From: Paenibacillus sp. GP183
GTDB lineage: Bacteria; Bacillota; Bacilli; Paenibacillales; NBRC-103111
DNA length: 64,000 nt
Assembly: GCF_900104695.1 (NCBI RefSeq)
Contig: NZ_FNSW01000001.1
Coordinates: 5,066,501-5,130,500 of the forward strand
Reading direction: 5' to 3'
In this document: positions 44,007 through 52,875 of the stretch, in pieces
How positions within the stretch are numbered: position 1 is the stretch's first letter
Layout: the number at the start of each line of letters is the position of its first letter
Position numbers and translations under genes: made by a program
The notes under the pieces: generated by a model
Databases searched by the model: none
What the model saw: the letters and a program-made list of their open reading frames with translations, nothing else
What the model was told of the DNA's origin: nothing

Positions 44007-44846
44007 ATGAATGAAATGGTAAGCAATAAGAAAAATACCTTATTCAATATAGTTGCAGTTATAATATGTATCATTTTTCTTTTCCCTCTGTATTGGATGA
44101 TTATTTCGTCTCTTAAGACCGAATTGGAAATATTCAAGACGCCTATTTCCTTTATCCCTCAAGATATAACATTCAAAGCATATTTTGAACAAGTAAGAGA
44201 TGATTACAACATATTCAGAAACTTCTTAAACAGTATTATTATTTCTCTGAGTTCGATGATAATCTCTATTATTTTAAGCATTCCAGCAGCATATGCCTTG
44301 GCAAGATTCAAATTTAAAGGAAGAAAGGTGTTCATTCTATCCTTTTTAATTACCCAGATGCTGCCTACATCCCTCATACTGACTCCACTATTTATCATTT
44401 TTAAAAGTTTGAATCTTTACAATACTTATATGGCACCTGCCATAGCTGATGCTACAATTGCAATACCTTTTTCTGTGCTGATCCTGAGGACATATTTTAT
44501 TACAATACCTAAGGAACTGGATGATGCTTCAAGAATAGATGGCTGTAATCCATTTACTTCCTTCCTAAAAATAATGGTTCCAATTGCTCTTCCAGGTGTA
44601 ATTGTAAGTACTGTTTTTTCTCTATTATTTGCATGGTCAGATTTGATCTTTGCTCTTACATTCATAAATAACCAGGATATGTGGCCGGTAACTTCCGGGG
44701 TTTTTAATTTTATGCAGCGCTATGGAACCCAATGGAATAATGTGATGGCTTTTGGTGTTGTTTCAGTAATACCTGTTATTCTCCTATTTGCTTTCTTGCA
44801 GAGATATATTATCAGTGGGTTGACTAACGGCGCAGTGAAGGGTTAA
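44007..44846 (+). CDS. Sugar ABC transporter permease (MalG type), module C
   Basis: 279 residues, six helices, EAA loop DASRIDGCNPFTSFLKIMVP and the standard GLTNGAVKG end. It forms the importer with the preceding gene. AT-rich codon use (many ATA, TTA, AGA) is like that of clostridia. No terminator is obvious in the 272 bp before the GH93-like gene; only a long imperfect inverted repeat is seen. Confidence 0.92.
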   Translation: MNEMVSNKKNTLFNIVAVIICIIFLFPLYWMIISSLKTELEIFKTPISFIPQDITFKAYFEQVRDDYNIFRNFLNSIIISLSSMIISIILSIPAAYALARFKFKGRKVFILSFLITQMLPTSLILTPLFIIFKSLNLYNTYMAPAIADATIAIPFSVLILRTYFITIPKELDDASRIDGCNPFTSFLKIMVPIALPGVIVSTVFSLLFAWSDLIFALTFINNQDMWPVTSGVFNFMQRYGTQWNNVMAFGVVSVIPVILLFAFLQRYIISGLTNGAVKG

Positions 44847-44924
44847 TGAAATAGTGATAAAAAGTGGCTTTTCGCCGCTAACATTGGCATAAATTAGCTC
44901 TATGAATTTCCAGATATTGTTCAA

Positions 44925-44981
44925 CCGACTAGCTCAGTGTTGCGTTTTGTCAGATACCTTAACCTATCCTGAGTTAGTTGG
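44925..44981 (+). other. Long-loop inverted repeat in the leader of the GH93-like gene
   Basis: CCGACTAGCTCAG pairs with CTGAGTTAGTTGG (11 Watson-Crick and two G-U pairs) across a 31-nt loop. It is about 140 bp upstream of the start codon. It may be a regulatory leader structure; no T-run follows. Confidence 0.45.
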
Positions 44982-45071
44982 ATAATCAAAATTCTTAATT
45001 TAAAACTTTCATAAAAATTTACACCTATATTAATTTATTCGAGTTGTACAAGGAAATATTCAAATTTATAG

Positions 45072-45085
45072 TGTAAGTGCTTACA
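45072..45085. promoter_or_regulatory. cre-like quasi-palindrome TGTAAGTGCTTACA
   Basis: The reverse complement of the site at 31273-31286, 34 bp before the GH93-like start codon. It matches the CcpA consensus at 13 of 14 positions by eye. Confidence 0.4.
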
Positions 45086-45118
45086 TAATTAATAAACAAA
45101 TCAATAGGAGGTAAGCTT

Positions 45119-47119
45119 ATGAAGTATGCTAAAAGAATAGCGTTATTATCATTTGTTTCAATTTTTCTATTCTTCTGTCTTGTTACCAGTACGTATGCTT
45201 TTGGTCCGATTACGGTATGGTCGAGCACATCATCAGTAAGTGCAAGTTATGCTCGTGCTTTAATGCTTCAGTACAATGGTGCTAACAATGGAAAGATGTA
45301 TGCAACACATGAAGTATGGACAGATAAACAAACTCCACATCCAGCCGGACCAACTTTTCCGATTTATGAAAGTACAAATGGAGGACAATCATGGAGCAAG
45401 ATTGCAGATGTTGCCGATGTACACTCAGGTGAGGGTTTAAGGGAACAGGGTTTTTTGTTTGAACTTCCGCAGCAGATAGGAAATATGCCGGCGGGAACTA
45501 TGCTTTTTGCTGTTAATGCGTTTCCGGGTGGTGAGCTGGTACACCATATTAAACTATTTAAAAGTAATGATTTGGGCAGGAATTGGACTTATGTATCTAC
45601 TATCGCAACAGGGGGGCCATACGTACCAGGTTGGAGTTGGCCTAGTAACCCAGATAAGGGAATATGGGAACCGTTCCTGTTAGTTACTAATAATAAGTTG
45701 ATTTGCTACTATTCGGATGAAACGGATCCTAACAATAACCAGATGGTAGTACATAGGACCTCTGCAGATGGGATTAATTGGAGCAATATAACAGTAGATG
45801 TGGCTCTGGGTGCATTAAGGCCGGGTATGCCTATTGTTACTAAAATGGGTAACGGAAAGTATATGCTTGTTTATGAAATGGTTGGTATGCAAGATGATCA
45901 AATACACTATAAAATATCTTCAGATCCTGAGAACTGGGGAAACGTTTCAGATCCGGGAAGCAAGGTGAATTATTATCAGGGACAAACTCCGGGATCACAA
46001 CCATATGTAACTTGGGTTCCTGGCGGTAGTCCAAATGGAACTGTTATAATTTCTGGCGGACGGTCTGATAAATTATTCTTGAATTATAATTTTGGTCAAG
46101 GTCATTGGACGGTCCAAGACTGTGTTATACCTACAGGTTACAGTAGAGCTTTAGTTCCTACGGGAAACTCTACAATATTTGTAATTGCTTCAGTAATGAA
46201 TTCTTCAACTGGTAAAAAGGATGTTAAAGGTGGGACCACTGACATTCTTTCCTCCAACAACATGTATAGTGGCAATCTTTTCATGCTGGTCAATAAAAAT
46301 GGAAAATCAATGGATTTGATAGGTGGAAATCAAAATGAAGGTGCGGTTATTAACCAGTGGTCCTATGACTATAACGGACCAAATCAGAGATGGTCCTTTA
46401 TTCCCACAGGGAATGGACATTATAGGATCGTTAATGTCGTAAGCGGCAAATATGCTTCCATTCAAGGGGATTCGCTTGCAAACGGTGCGCAGCTTTTGAG
46501 TTCTTCCTATCAAGAAGAAAACACATCTCAACAATGGGATTTTGTAGATGTTGGAAATGGATGGTTTAAGATTGTTAATGTCAGAAGCGGTAAATTCCTT
46601 GATGTAGATCAAAATTCTTTAATGGACAATGCAAAAATGCAACAGTGGGATTGGACAGGCGTAAACGGTCAATATTGGAGACTACAACCCCAAGGTGATT
46701 ATTATATACAGGCAAAACACAGCGGTAAATATATAAATGGCGGTGGTGGCGGTACTGTGAATGATACTTCGGTGATTCAATGGTCCTTTGAGACAAATAG
46801 TTGGTTCAAATGGCGTTTCGATAGCGTTGGAGACGGGTGGTACAAGGTAACCTATCTGAATGCTCCTTCCAAGGTAATCGACTTGGCGGATGTCGCCATG
46901 GACGCAGGTCATAGAACTCATCTGTGGGACTATGTAAGCGGTGACAACCAAAAAGTAAGACTTGTTCCACAGCAGGATGGAAGCTTCAAGATGTACTTCA
47001 AGCATTCAGGAATGGCATGGGATATTGAAGGGGTTTCTATTAATAATTCAGCAAGATTGACTCAGTACACCGAGGCGAGCGGCGATAACCAAAGGTTCTA
47101 TTTGGAAAGAATCAACTAG
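45119..47119 (+). CDS. Secreted GH93-like exo-arabinanase with ricin-type repeats
   Basis: 666 residues with AGGAGG before the ATG. A signal peptide ends near residue 27 (STYA). The catalytic part (about 28-385) has a sialidase-type propeller look: ESTNGGQSWSKI and NDLGRNWTYV are Asp-box-like, and YARALMLQYN near the start fits GH93 exo-1,5-alpha-L-arabinanases. The remaining 270 residues contain six ricin-type QxW repeats (NQRWSF, QQWDFV, QYWRLQ, KWRFD, NQKVRL, NQRFYL), enough for two beta-trefoils that would bind polysaccharide. It probably releases arabinobiose from arabinan outside the cell for the importer just upstream. The family call is from motif memory. Confidence 0.72.
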   Translation: MKYAKRIALLSFVSIFLFFCLVTSTYAFGPITVWSSTSSVSASYARALMLQYNGANNGKMYATHEVWTDKQTPHPAGPTFPIYESTNGGQSWSKIADVADVHSGEGLREQGFLFELPQQIGNMPAGTMLFAVNAFPGGELVHHIKLFKSNDLGRNWTYVSTIATGGPYVPGWSWPSNPDKGIWEPFLLVTNNKLICYYSDETDPNNNQMVVHRTSADGINWSNITVDVALGALRPGMPIVTKMGNGKYMLVYEMVGMQDDQIHYKISSDPENWGNVSDPGSKVNYYQGQTPGSQPYVTWVPGGSPNGTVIISGGRSDKLFLNYNFGQGHWTVQDCVIPTGYSRALVPTGNSTIFVIASVMNSSTGKKDVKGGTTDILSSNNMYSGNLFMLVNKNGKSMDLIGGNQNEGAVINQWSYDYNGPNQRWSFIPTGNGHYRIVNVVSGKYASIQGDSLANGAQLLSSSYQEENTSQQWDFVDVGNGWFKIVNVRSGKFLDVDQNSLMDNAKMQQWDWTGVNGQYWRLQPQGDYYIQAKHSGKYINGGGGGTVNDTSVIQWSFETNSWFKWRFDSVGDGWYKVTYLNAPSKVIDLADVAMDAGHRTHLWDYVSGDNQKVRLVPQQDGSFKMYFKHSGMAWDIEGVSINNSARLTQYTEASGDNQRFYLERIN

Positions 47120-47281
47120 AGTTTTACATTGATGAAGTAAATGGACTATGTGCATAACGCCGTTATATGTACATAGTCCTATCATAAAAACTTACAATCT
47201 TGTTATCTTAATTGTAATGGGGTATATTTTTTATATTGATAGTTATATGATTGGAGCAATTATATTACATGGGTGCAATAT

Positions 47282-49165
47282 ATGGATACAGAATCTAGAA
47301 AAGCAACTAAAATATTTGGAATATTTAGAGGATTGTTTAAATCAAACAATCATAAAATGAGTTTAAAGGTGAGACTCATTTTTTCTTTTCTTTTTGCGGC
47401 TATAATCCCTTTAATACTTGTACAATTCGTCCTCTATTTGAACATGACAGTATCAATGCAGAATAAGGTGGACGATCTGCTGAAGATTAATCTATTACAG
47501 ACTGCTAAAAATGTGAATATGAAAATTGAATCATATAATGATTTGTTATTTCAAATATTTTCTGATAACGAAATTGTTGAACTGACAAAAAAATTGAACA
47601 AGGGTTCCGATGATGAACAAATATCTGCTTTTGGAAGGCTTAGAGAAAAGCTTGGTACTCTGGCTAATTCAAAAGAAGGAATATCGGGCATCTCGATTTT
47701 ATGTCCAAATGGACTGGTTGTAAGCTATGACAAAGTTACAGGTTTGGCAACTCAACACTTCTGGATAAAATATAAAGATATTACAAAAACAAATTTTTAT
47801 ATGGAGGCAGAAAAAACGGATCACACTGTACTGATTCCAACCTCATTTGCAGATCAGTACGGAGATAAGGGGCTTTACTTATTTCATATGGCAAAAAGGA
47901 TGTTTGATATAGAAAGACTGGATAAAACGACTCTCGGTGTCATTGTTTTAAGTTTAAAAGAACAGCTTTTATCGGATGCGTGCAATGGGGTCTATGGTAC
48001 TATAGAGAATGGCAAACAGAAAAATGGATTCAATTTTATAATTGATCAAAATCAAAAGATCATTTCTTTTCCTGAAAAGGCTTACATTGGTGAGCGTGAA
48101 GAAGAGATTCTAACAGGAAATTCAATGAACTTTACAAGGGATATGAGTATGTTAAACGGCTGGATTAAGGACTTAAGTCAGAAGTCTGTTTTGATTAATA
48201 AGTATGAAGATAGGAATCTAGGGTGGACCTTTATAAATATTACAGATAAGGATAGGATGTTTTCAGAAGTTTACTCGCTTCAAAGGCTTTTTACCTTAAT
48301 TGGCCTAGCTGCGGTACTTTTTTCAATCATTCTGGTTATTTATTTTTCAGGAAGGTTTTCAAAGTCCGTAAGAAAAATCGTACAAGCCATGACAACAGCC
48401 AAAAGCGGGGAACTGAATGTACATGTTGACCTTAACACAAAGGATGAAATATCTATCATTGCCACAACTTTTAATAGTATGATGGTTCAGATAAAAAAAC
48501 TGATTGAAGATGTAAAGCGTGCGGCCAGACACCAAAAAGATGCTGAAATAAAAGCGCTTGAGGCTCAAATAAATCCACATTTTCTTTATAATACGTTAGA
48601 TACTATAAATTGGGTAGCAATAGAAAATGAGCAGTATAAAATAAGTAATATGCTTAAGAATCTTGCGCAGATTTTGAGGTATAGCATAAATCAAAGCAAT
48701 GAAATTGTCACTTTTAAACAAGAAATAGAATGGCTTAGACAATACATATATTTGCAGCAGATACGCTTTGACTATTCCTTCCATTGTGAAGTGGAAATTG
48801 ATGAAAATGTGCTGGATTGTAAAATCCATAAACTTTTAATACAACCGCTTATTGAGAATGCGATTATTCACGGATTTGATGGATACACCTCCGGAGGATT
48901 GATCAGCGTAAGCGTAAAAATATTTGAGGTTAATCATATAGTAATATCAATAAAAGATAATGGAAGAGGAATAAATGAGTCAAAACTTGCAGATCTTTTA
49001 AAAGAAGATGGGAATGAAACAATTAGTACCGGAAGAGGGTTTGGCGTGAAAAACGTATTTAATCGATTGAAACTGTACTATGGTGAAGATTGCAAATGGA
49101 ATATTACAAGTGAACCGGGTAATGGAACAGAAATAGTATTAAAAATACCTAGACAGTCTGAATAG
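47282..49165 (+). CDS. YesM-type membrane sensor histidine kinase, module C
   Basis: 627 residues from the ATG at 47282 (GGGTG six bases upstream); a GTG three codons earlier is possible. A 30-residue cytosolic leader precedes a membrane helix (LIFSFLFAAIIPLILVQFVL), then an extracellular sensor part, a second helix (FTLIGLAAVLFSIILVIYF), HAMP, His433 in QINPHFLYNTLD, and the ATPase domain (ENAIIHGF, DNGRGIN). AT-rich. It follows the GH93-like gene and precedes its regulator. Confidence 0.92.
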   Translation: MDTESRKATKIFGIFRGLFKSNNHKMSLKVRLIFSFLFAAIIPLILVQFVLYLNMTVSMQNKVDDLLKINLLQTAKNVNMKIESYNDLLFQIFSDNEIVELTKKLNKGSDDEQISAFGRLREKLGTLANSKEGISGISILCPNGLVVSYDKVTGLATQHFWIKYKDITKTNFYMEAEKTDHTVLIPTSFADQYGDKGLYLFHMAKRMFDIERLDKTTLGVIVLSLKEQLLSDACNGVYGTIENGKQKNGFNFIIDQNQKIISFPEKAYIGEREEEILTGNSMNFTRDMSMLNGWIKDLSQKSVLINKYEDRNLGWTFINITDKDRMFSEVYSLQRLFTLIGLAAVLFSIILVIYFSGRFSKSVRKIVQAMTTAKSGELNVHVDLNTKDEISIIATTFNSMMVQIKKLIEDVKRAARHQKDAEIKALEAQINPHFLYNTLDTINWVAIENEQYKISNMLKNLAQILRYSINQSNEIVTFKQEIEWLRQYIYLQQIRFDYSFHCEVEIDENVLDCKIHKLLIQPLIENAIIHGFDGYTSGGLISVSVKIFEVNHIVISIKDNGRGINESKLADLLKEDGNETISTGRGFGVKNVFNRLKLYYGEDCKWNITSEPGNGTEIVLKIPRQSE

Positions 49166-49209
49166 ATTATCAATGGATGATATGAAAGTTAGTGTTGGAG
49201 GAGAGTTTT

Positions 49210-50757
49210 ATGAAAATTGTTGTGGTTGAGGATGAAATGAGGACCCGTAAAGGAATTGTTCAATTAATAAACCAAATAAGCAGCAATTATCAGATTGTGG
49301 GAGAGGCAAGCAATGGGATTGAAGGAGAAAAAATTGTTGCAGAGAAAAAACCCGACCTCATCATTACGGACATCAAAATGCCTGACATGAGTGGATTGGA
49401 AATGTTGGATAACCTAAAAAGGTATAATTTGAAGCATAAGTCTATTATATTAAGTGGGTATTCGGAATTTGAGTATGCAAAAAAAGCTATAAAAGTTGGT
49501 GTTTATGAATATTTACTTAAGCCTTTTACTGTAGATGACCTTCACAGAGTATTAATTGACATAGAAAAGCTAATCAAACTGGAAAAGTCACTTGAAGAAA
49601 GTAAAACATCAGAATCTGTTTCTTTAGATTTTATTCTAAATAGCATTTTTCTAGGAAACGATCTTGACATTAAAGGATTAGCGGGAAAAATGAAATCGGA
49701 ATATGATCTGGATATAACAAAAAACTTTTATGTTGGAGTCGTTTATTTGGATAGTGATAGCGAAAATGCTTCAAAGAAAGTAATAGGATTGGTTGAAGAA
49801 TATTTGAGCACGTATTTGGCAAATCAACATTATTTATATAAAATCAGAGTTGAAAATACTTATGTAATTATTTTACCTGATAATAAAAAAACTTATGATT
49901 TTAAAAGGGCCATACAGAATCAACTGCTTAAAGAAATCTATCAAACGCAGTATGGAAACGCTATCTTTGGATTTATTGAATGTGAGAATATCAATAACTT
50001 TACAAACAGTCTTTCTACTTTAAAGAGGGAGTTACAATGGTCAATTGTACTTGGGGAAGATGTGCTGATCGACCATACTAAAATTCAACATATCGTTACA
50101 AAGATAGTCAAATATCCTATAGAGATAGAACGCAGGATGATATTGGCTGTTCACTCTATGGATTTAGAAAAGATAGAAGCCTGTTGTTATGAGTTCCTGA
50201 AATGCTGGAGAATAGACGTGCATCAACCGGATGATGTAATAAATGCATTTGTACAGTTTTCTTCTGCTATGATAAATACTGCAAAGAAAGTATGCAGTGA
50301 ATGGGAAAACAGCTTGAATCTGAAAGAAACATATCAAAAAATGATAAATTCATTTACGTGGAGGGAATTAAGTGGTTCACTTATGGATTTGGTAGCAAAA
50401 CTGTCTTTATCAATCAAAAATCAAAACAATGATTACAGTCTGGTTATAAAGAAAGCCCTAAACAATATTGATTTGCATCTGCATGAAAGAATAACACAAG
50501 TGGAAGTCGCAGATAAACTTAATGTGACCCCGGAATACTTGAGTTTTCTTTTTGCAAAAGAAGTGGGAAGAAATTTCAATACTTACATAAAGGAGATAAA
50601 GATCAATAAAGCAAAGGAGTTATTGCTGAAAGGAGATATGAATACATTCACAATTTCTGAAAAATTAGGATTTACTGACTCCAAATATTTCTATAAGGTG
50701 TTCAAAGAAGTCACAGGCTTATCTACAAGTGATTTTATTAAAATATATAGAAATTAA
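49210..50757 (+). CDS. YesN-type response regulator with AraC domain, module C
   Basis: 515 residues from the ATG at 49210, which has GGAGGAG at good spacing; an upstream start at 49192 overlaps that site. Receiver with Glu7-Asp8, phosphoacceptor Asp54 in ITDIKMPDMSG, and Lys in LLKPF. The C-terminal AraC domain has VEVADKLNVTPEYLSFLFAK and FTISEKLGFTDSKYFYKVFK. The gene ends the AT-rich segment; IS6 debris begins 7 bp later, which marks the boundary of the presumed transferred block. Confidence 0.93.
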   Translation: MKIVVVEDEMRTRKGIVQLINQISSNYQIVGEASNGIEGEKIVAEKKPDLIITDIKMPDMSGLEMLDNLKRYNLKHKSIILSGYSEFEYAKKAIKVGVYEYLLKPFTVDDLHRVLIDIEKLIKLEKSLEESKTSESVSLDFILNSIFLGNDLDIKGLAGKMKSEYDLDITKNFYVGVVYLDSDSENASKKVIGLVEEYLSTYLANQHYLYKIRVENTYVIILPDNKKTYDFKRAIQNQLLKEIYQTQYGNAIFGFIECENINNFTNSLSTLKRELQWSIVLGEDVLIDHTKIQHIVTKIVKYPIEIERRMILAVHSMDLEKIEACCYEFLKCWRIDVHQPDDVINAFVQFSSAMINTAKKVCSEWENSLNLKETYQKMINSFTWRELSGSLMDLVAKLSLSIKNQNNDYSLVIKKALNNIDLHLHERITQVEVADKLNVTPEYLSFLFAKEVGRNFNTYIKEIKINKAKELLLKGDMNTFTISEKLGFTDSKYFYKVFKEVTGLSTSDFIKIYRN

Positions 50758-50763
50758 ATTTCT

Positions 50764-51258
50764 CATACAACGATCATGAGATGGGTACATCAATATGCCC
50801 CTGAAATAGCAATCAGAGTTCGACCCTTTCTCAAACATTTGAATGACTCATGGCGTTGTGACGAAACCTATATCAAAGTAAAAGGTCAATGGACTTATCT
50901 TTATCGTGCTGTGATAAGAACCCGGCTTACCCGGTTGCAATCGAGAAGCTGAAGGAGAATGATAAACTACCTCAGGAAACGTAAATCAGACAGACAAAGT
51001 ATCTCAATAACATCATAGAACAGAATCATCGATTCATTAAGAAACGAACGAACCCGATGCTTGGGTTTAATAGAACTGCAGAGCAAACGATAACAGGAAT
51101 TGAAACGATACATATGATCAAAAAGGGGCAAGTCGAATGTAATCATTCGTCGCCCCTTTTTGTCGTTCGACTCATCCATCAGTTGTTCGGTTTAATTGCA
51201 TAAAAATTAGTTTGACCGAACAGATCGTCTGGACTTTTTTAATTTTTGCAACAGAACC
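50764..51258 (+). pseudogene. Decayed IS6-family transposase with terminal repeat
   Basis: Fragments of an IS6 transposase are legible in different frames: TTIMRWVHQYAPE, DETYIKVKGQWTYLYRAV, an internal deletion, then NPAYPVAIEKLKEN, YLNNIIEQNHRFIKK, PMLGFNRTAEQTITGIE. The final 186 bp duplicate 27823-28008. It ends in the terminal repeat TTTTTGCAACAGAACC (51243-51258). It abuts the module C regulator on one side and a truncated sigK on the other. Confidence 0.85.
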
Positions 51259-51285
51259 CAAAACATTTTTACATCGTTTCGTGTT

Positions 51286-51798
51286 CATATTGTCAAAAAA
51301 TTCGACAATACCGGAGAAGATCTGGAGGATTTGATCTCGATCGGGACCATCGGGCTGATCAAAGCGATCGAATCTTTTTCTCCTAACAAGGGTACGAAAT
51401 TGGCAACGTTTGCAGCTCGTTGTATCGAGAACGAGATCCTGATGCATCTGCGCTCGCTGAAGAAAACGCGCAAAGACGTATCGCTGCATGATCCCATAGG
51501 TACGGATAAAGAGGGCAACGAGATTACACTGATCGACATCCTTGGAACAGAAGCTGACGATGTTATAGATAAGGTACAGTTAAAGATTGAGAAATCGAAG
51601 ATATACAAGAATTTAGATATATTGGATGACCGAGAAAAGGAAGTAGTGATGGGTAGGTTTGGCTTGGAGCTTGGCGGCGAGGAGCGCACACAGCGGGAGA
51701 TAGCGAAGGAGCTTGGGATTAGCCGCTCGTATGTATCGCGTATTGAGAAGCGGGCGCTGATGAAACTTTATCATGAGTTTTATAAGGCGAAACGGTAA
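51286..51798 (+). pseudogene. sigK: 5'-truncated second sigK
   Basis: Encodes SigK from HIVKKFDN (residue 64 of the intact protein) to the natural end. It differs from the intact copy at only two residues by eye (Ile for Val in EADDV, Leu for His in GLEHGG). The DNA carries many silent differences, so the two copies diverged long ago under selection. It lacks a start and the N-terminal region; an internal ATG at 51331 has no ribosome-binding site. The truncation point is 28 bp from an IS6 terminal repeat. Downstream comes a tRNA-Leu fragment. Confidence 0.92.
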
Positions 51799-51823
51799 TT
51801 TAATGAGGAAATTAAAACACACT

Positions 51824-51877
51824 ATCTTGAGGGGGTGGCGCTCACAAGGCGTGCGGGTTCAAATCCCGCCGACCGCA
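51824..51877 (+). tRNA. 3' part of a tRNA-Leu gene (attachment-site remnant)
   Basis: A long variable arm (CGC-TCACAAG-GCG), a perfect T arm (GCGGG-TTCAAAT-CCCGC, 51853-51869) and the acceptor strand CGACCGC plus discriminator A are present. The sequence CTTGAGG before them could be an anticodon loop with GAG, so leucine fits. The 5' half (acceptor strand, D arm) is missing, and TCA replaces CCA. It lies beside an integrase remnant, as expected for an att site left by an integrated element. Confidence 0.7.
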
Positions 51878-51880
51878 TCA

Positions 51881-51920
51881 AAGCAAGGGGATCTTGATTA
51901 TCAAGGTTCCTTTGCTTTTT
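51881..51920. terminator. Terminator after the tRNA-Leu fragment
   Basis: A 17-bp stem AAGCAAGGGGATCTTGA / TCAAGGTTCCTTTGCTT with G-U pairs and a 3-nt loop, and T-runs after it. It could also end the integrase gene on the other strand. Confidence 0.8.
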
Positions 51921-51992
51921 TACTGGGATTTTTAATATCCAAAACAAATCTAAATTTATATACTTGGGGACGAATTGGGGACGAAAATTATA

Positions 51993-52766
51993 TTAATTAT
52001 TGTTGGGGTTCAGACCATCGAATTTATTAGCTGCCTCGCGACTGACCTTCTGGGTGACATGGGTATAAATATTTGCAGTCGTGGTAAAATTAGAATGTCT
52101 AAGTCGTTCTTGGATGGTTTTTAGATTAGTTTGTTTCTCAAGCAAAATGGTTGCTGTTGTATGTCTTAAACCGTGTAATGAAATACGTTTAAAGTTGTGC
52201 TTTTCAGTAAACCTTCGCCACCACTCCGAAGGGTAAGTGAAATACAAAGGTTTTCCGAAACCACCGTGAAAAACATAATTATGATCTGCTCCTAACCATA
52301 AATCTTGAATGTTCTTTTTATTCGCTTCCCATTCATTTTGATACTGTTTCAATAATTCCATAAACCATTCCGGCATATCCACTTTTCCAATTGAGCTCTT
52401 GCTTTTAGGTTTCCCTACAACGGCCTGGCTGTTTTCAGTAAGTGAAATACTTTTGTTAATAAAAATAGATTGTTCTTCATAGTTAATATCAGACCATTCC
52501 AAAGCAACCAACTCTCCTCTTCTGAAACCACCGACTAACGCGGCAATGCAATAAATCCTCCACATTAAAGACTCATGAGTTAGAGCGGAAATTACTGCTT
52601 GTGCTTCCATTTCTGAATAGTATTCAATATCTTTTGAAACGACTTTTGGTTTTTTGATCCCAGCCATCGGATGTGTTTTTAACAATTTCCAATTAACTGC
52701 TTGATTAAAAACGTTTTTAATCACTCGGTAGATGTATTGAATAGTTCCGCTGGATAATGTTTGATG
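51993..52766 (-). pseudogene. Tyrosine-family phage integrase, N-terminus missing
   Basis: The catalytic domain is complete: Arg in GGFRRGELVALEW, HGLRH (His-x-x-Arg) and the nucleophile Tyr in ANIYTHVT. The family opening of about 100 residues (SAM-like arm-binding domain) is missing. Readable homology starts at LSSGTIQYIYRVIKN, near 52766, where the sequence changes to unrelated DNA. An internal GTG at 52724 opens a 243-codon frame but has no ribosome-binding site. It sits next to a tRNA-Leu 3' fragment, so this is the int end of an integrated element whose remainder has gone. Confidence 0.85.
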
Positions 52767-52875
52767 TCAGTTCAATATTTTCCAGAGTGTGGCGAACGAC
52801 CAGAGGACTTCAATGAGAAGCATGTCTTGAGCTGATTCACAAGGGGGCGGGGCGATAAGATGTCCAAGATAGATT

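Noticed and set aside
51286-52766. A skin-like element interrupting sigK
   Set aside because: The intact sigK at 12996 is continuous. The truncated copy is not matched by a separate N-terminal piece, and the integrase is of the tyrosine family, unlike the serine recombinase of the Bacillus subtilis skin element.
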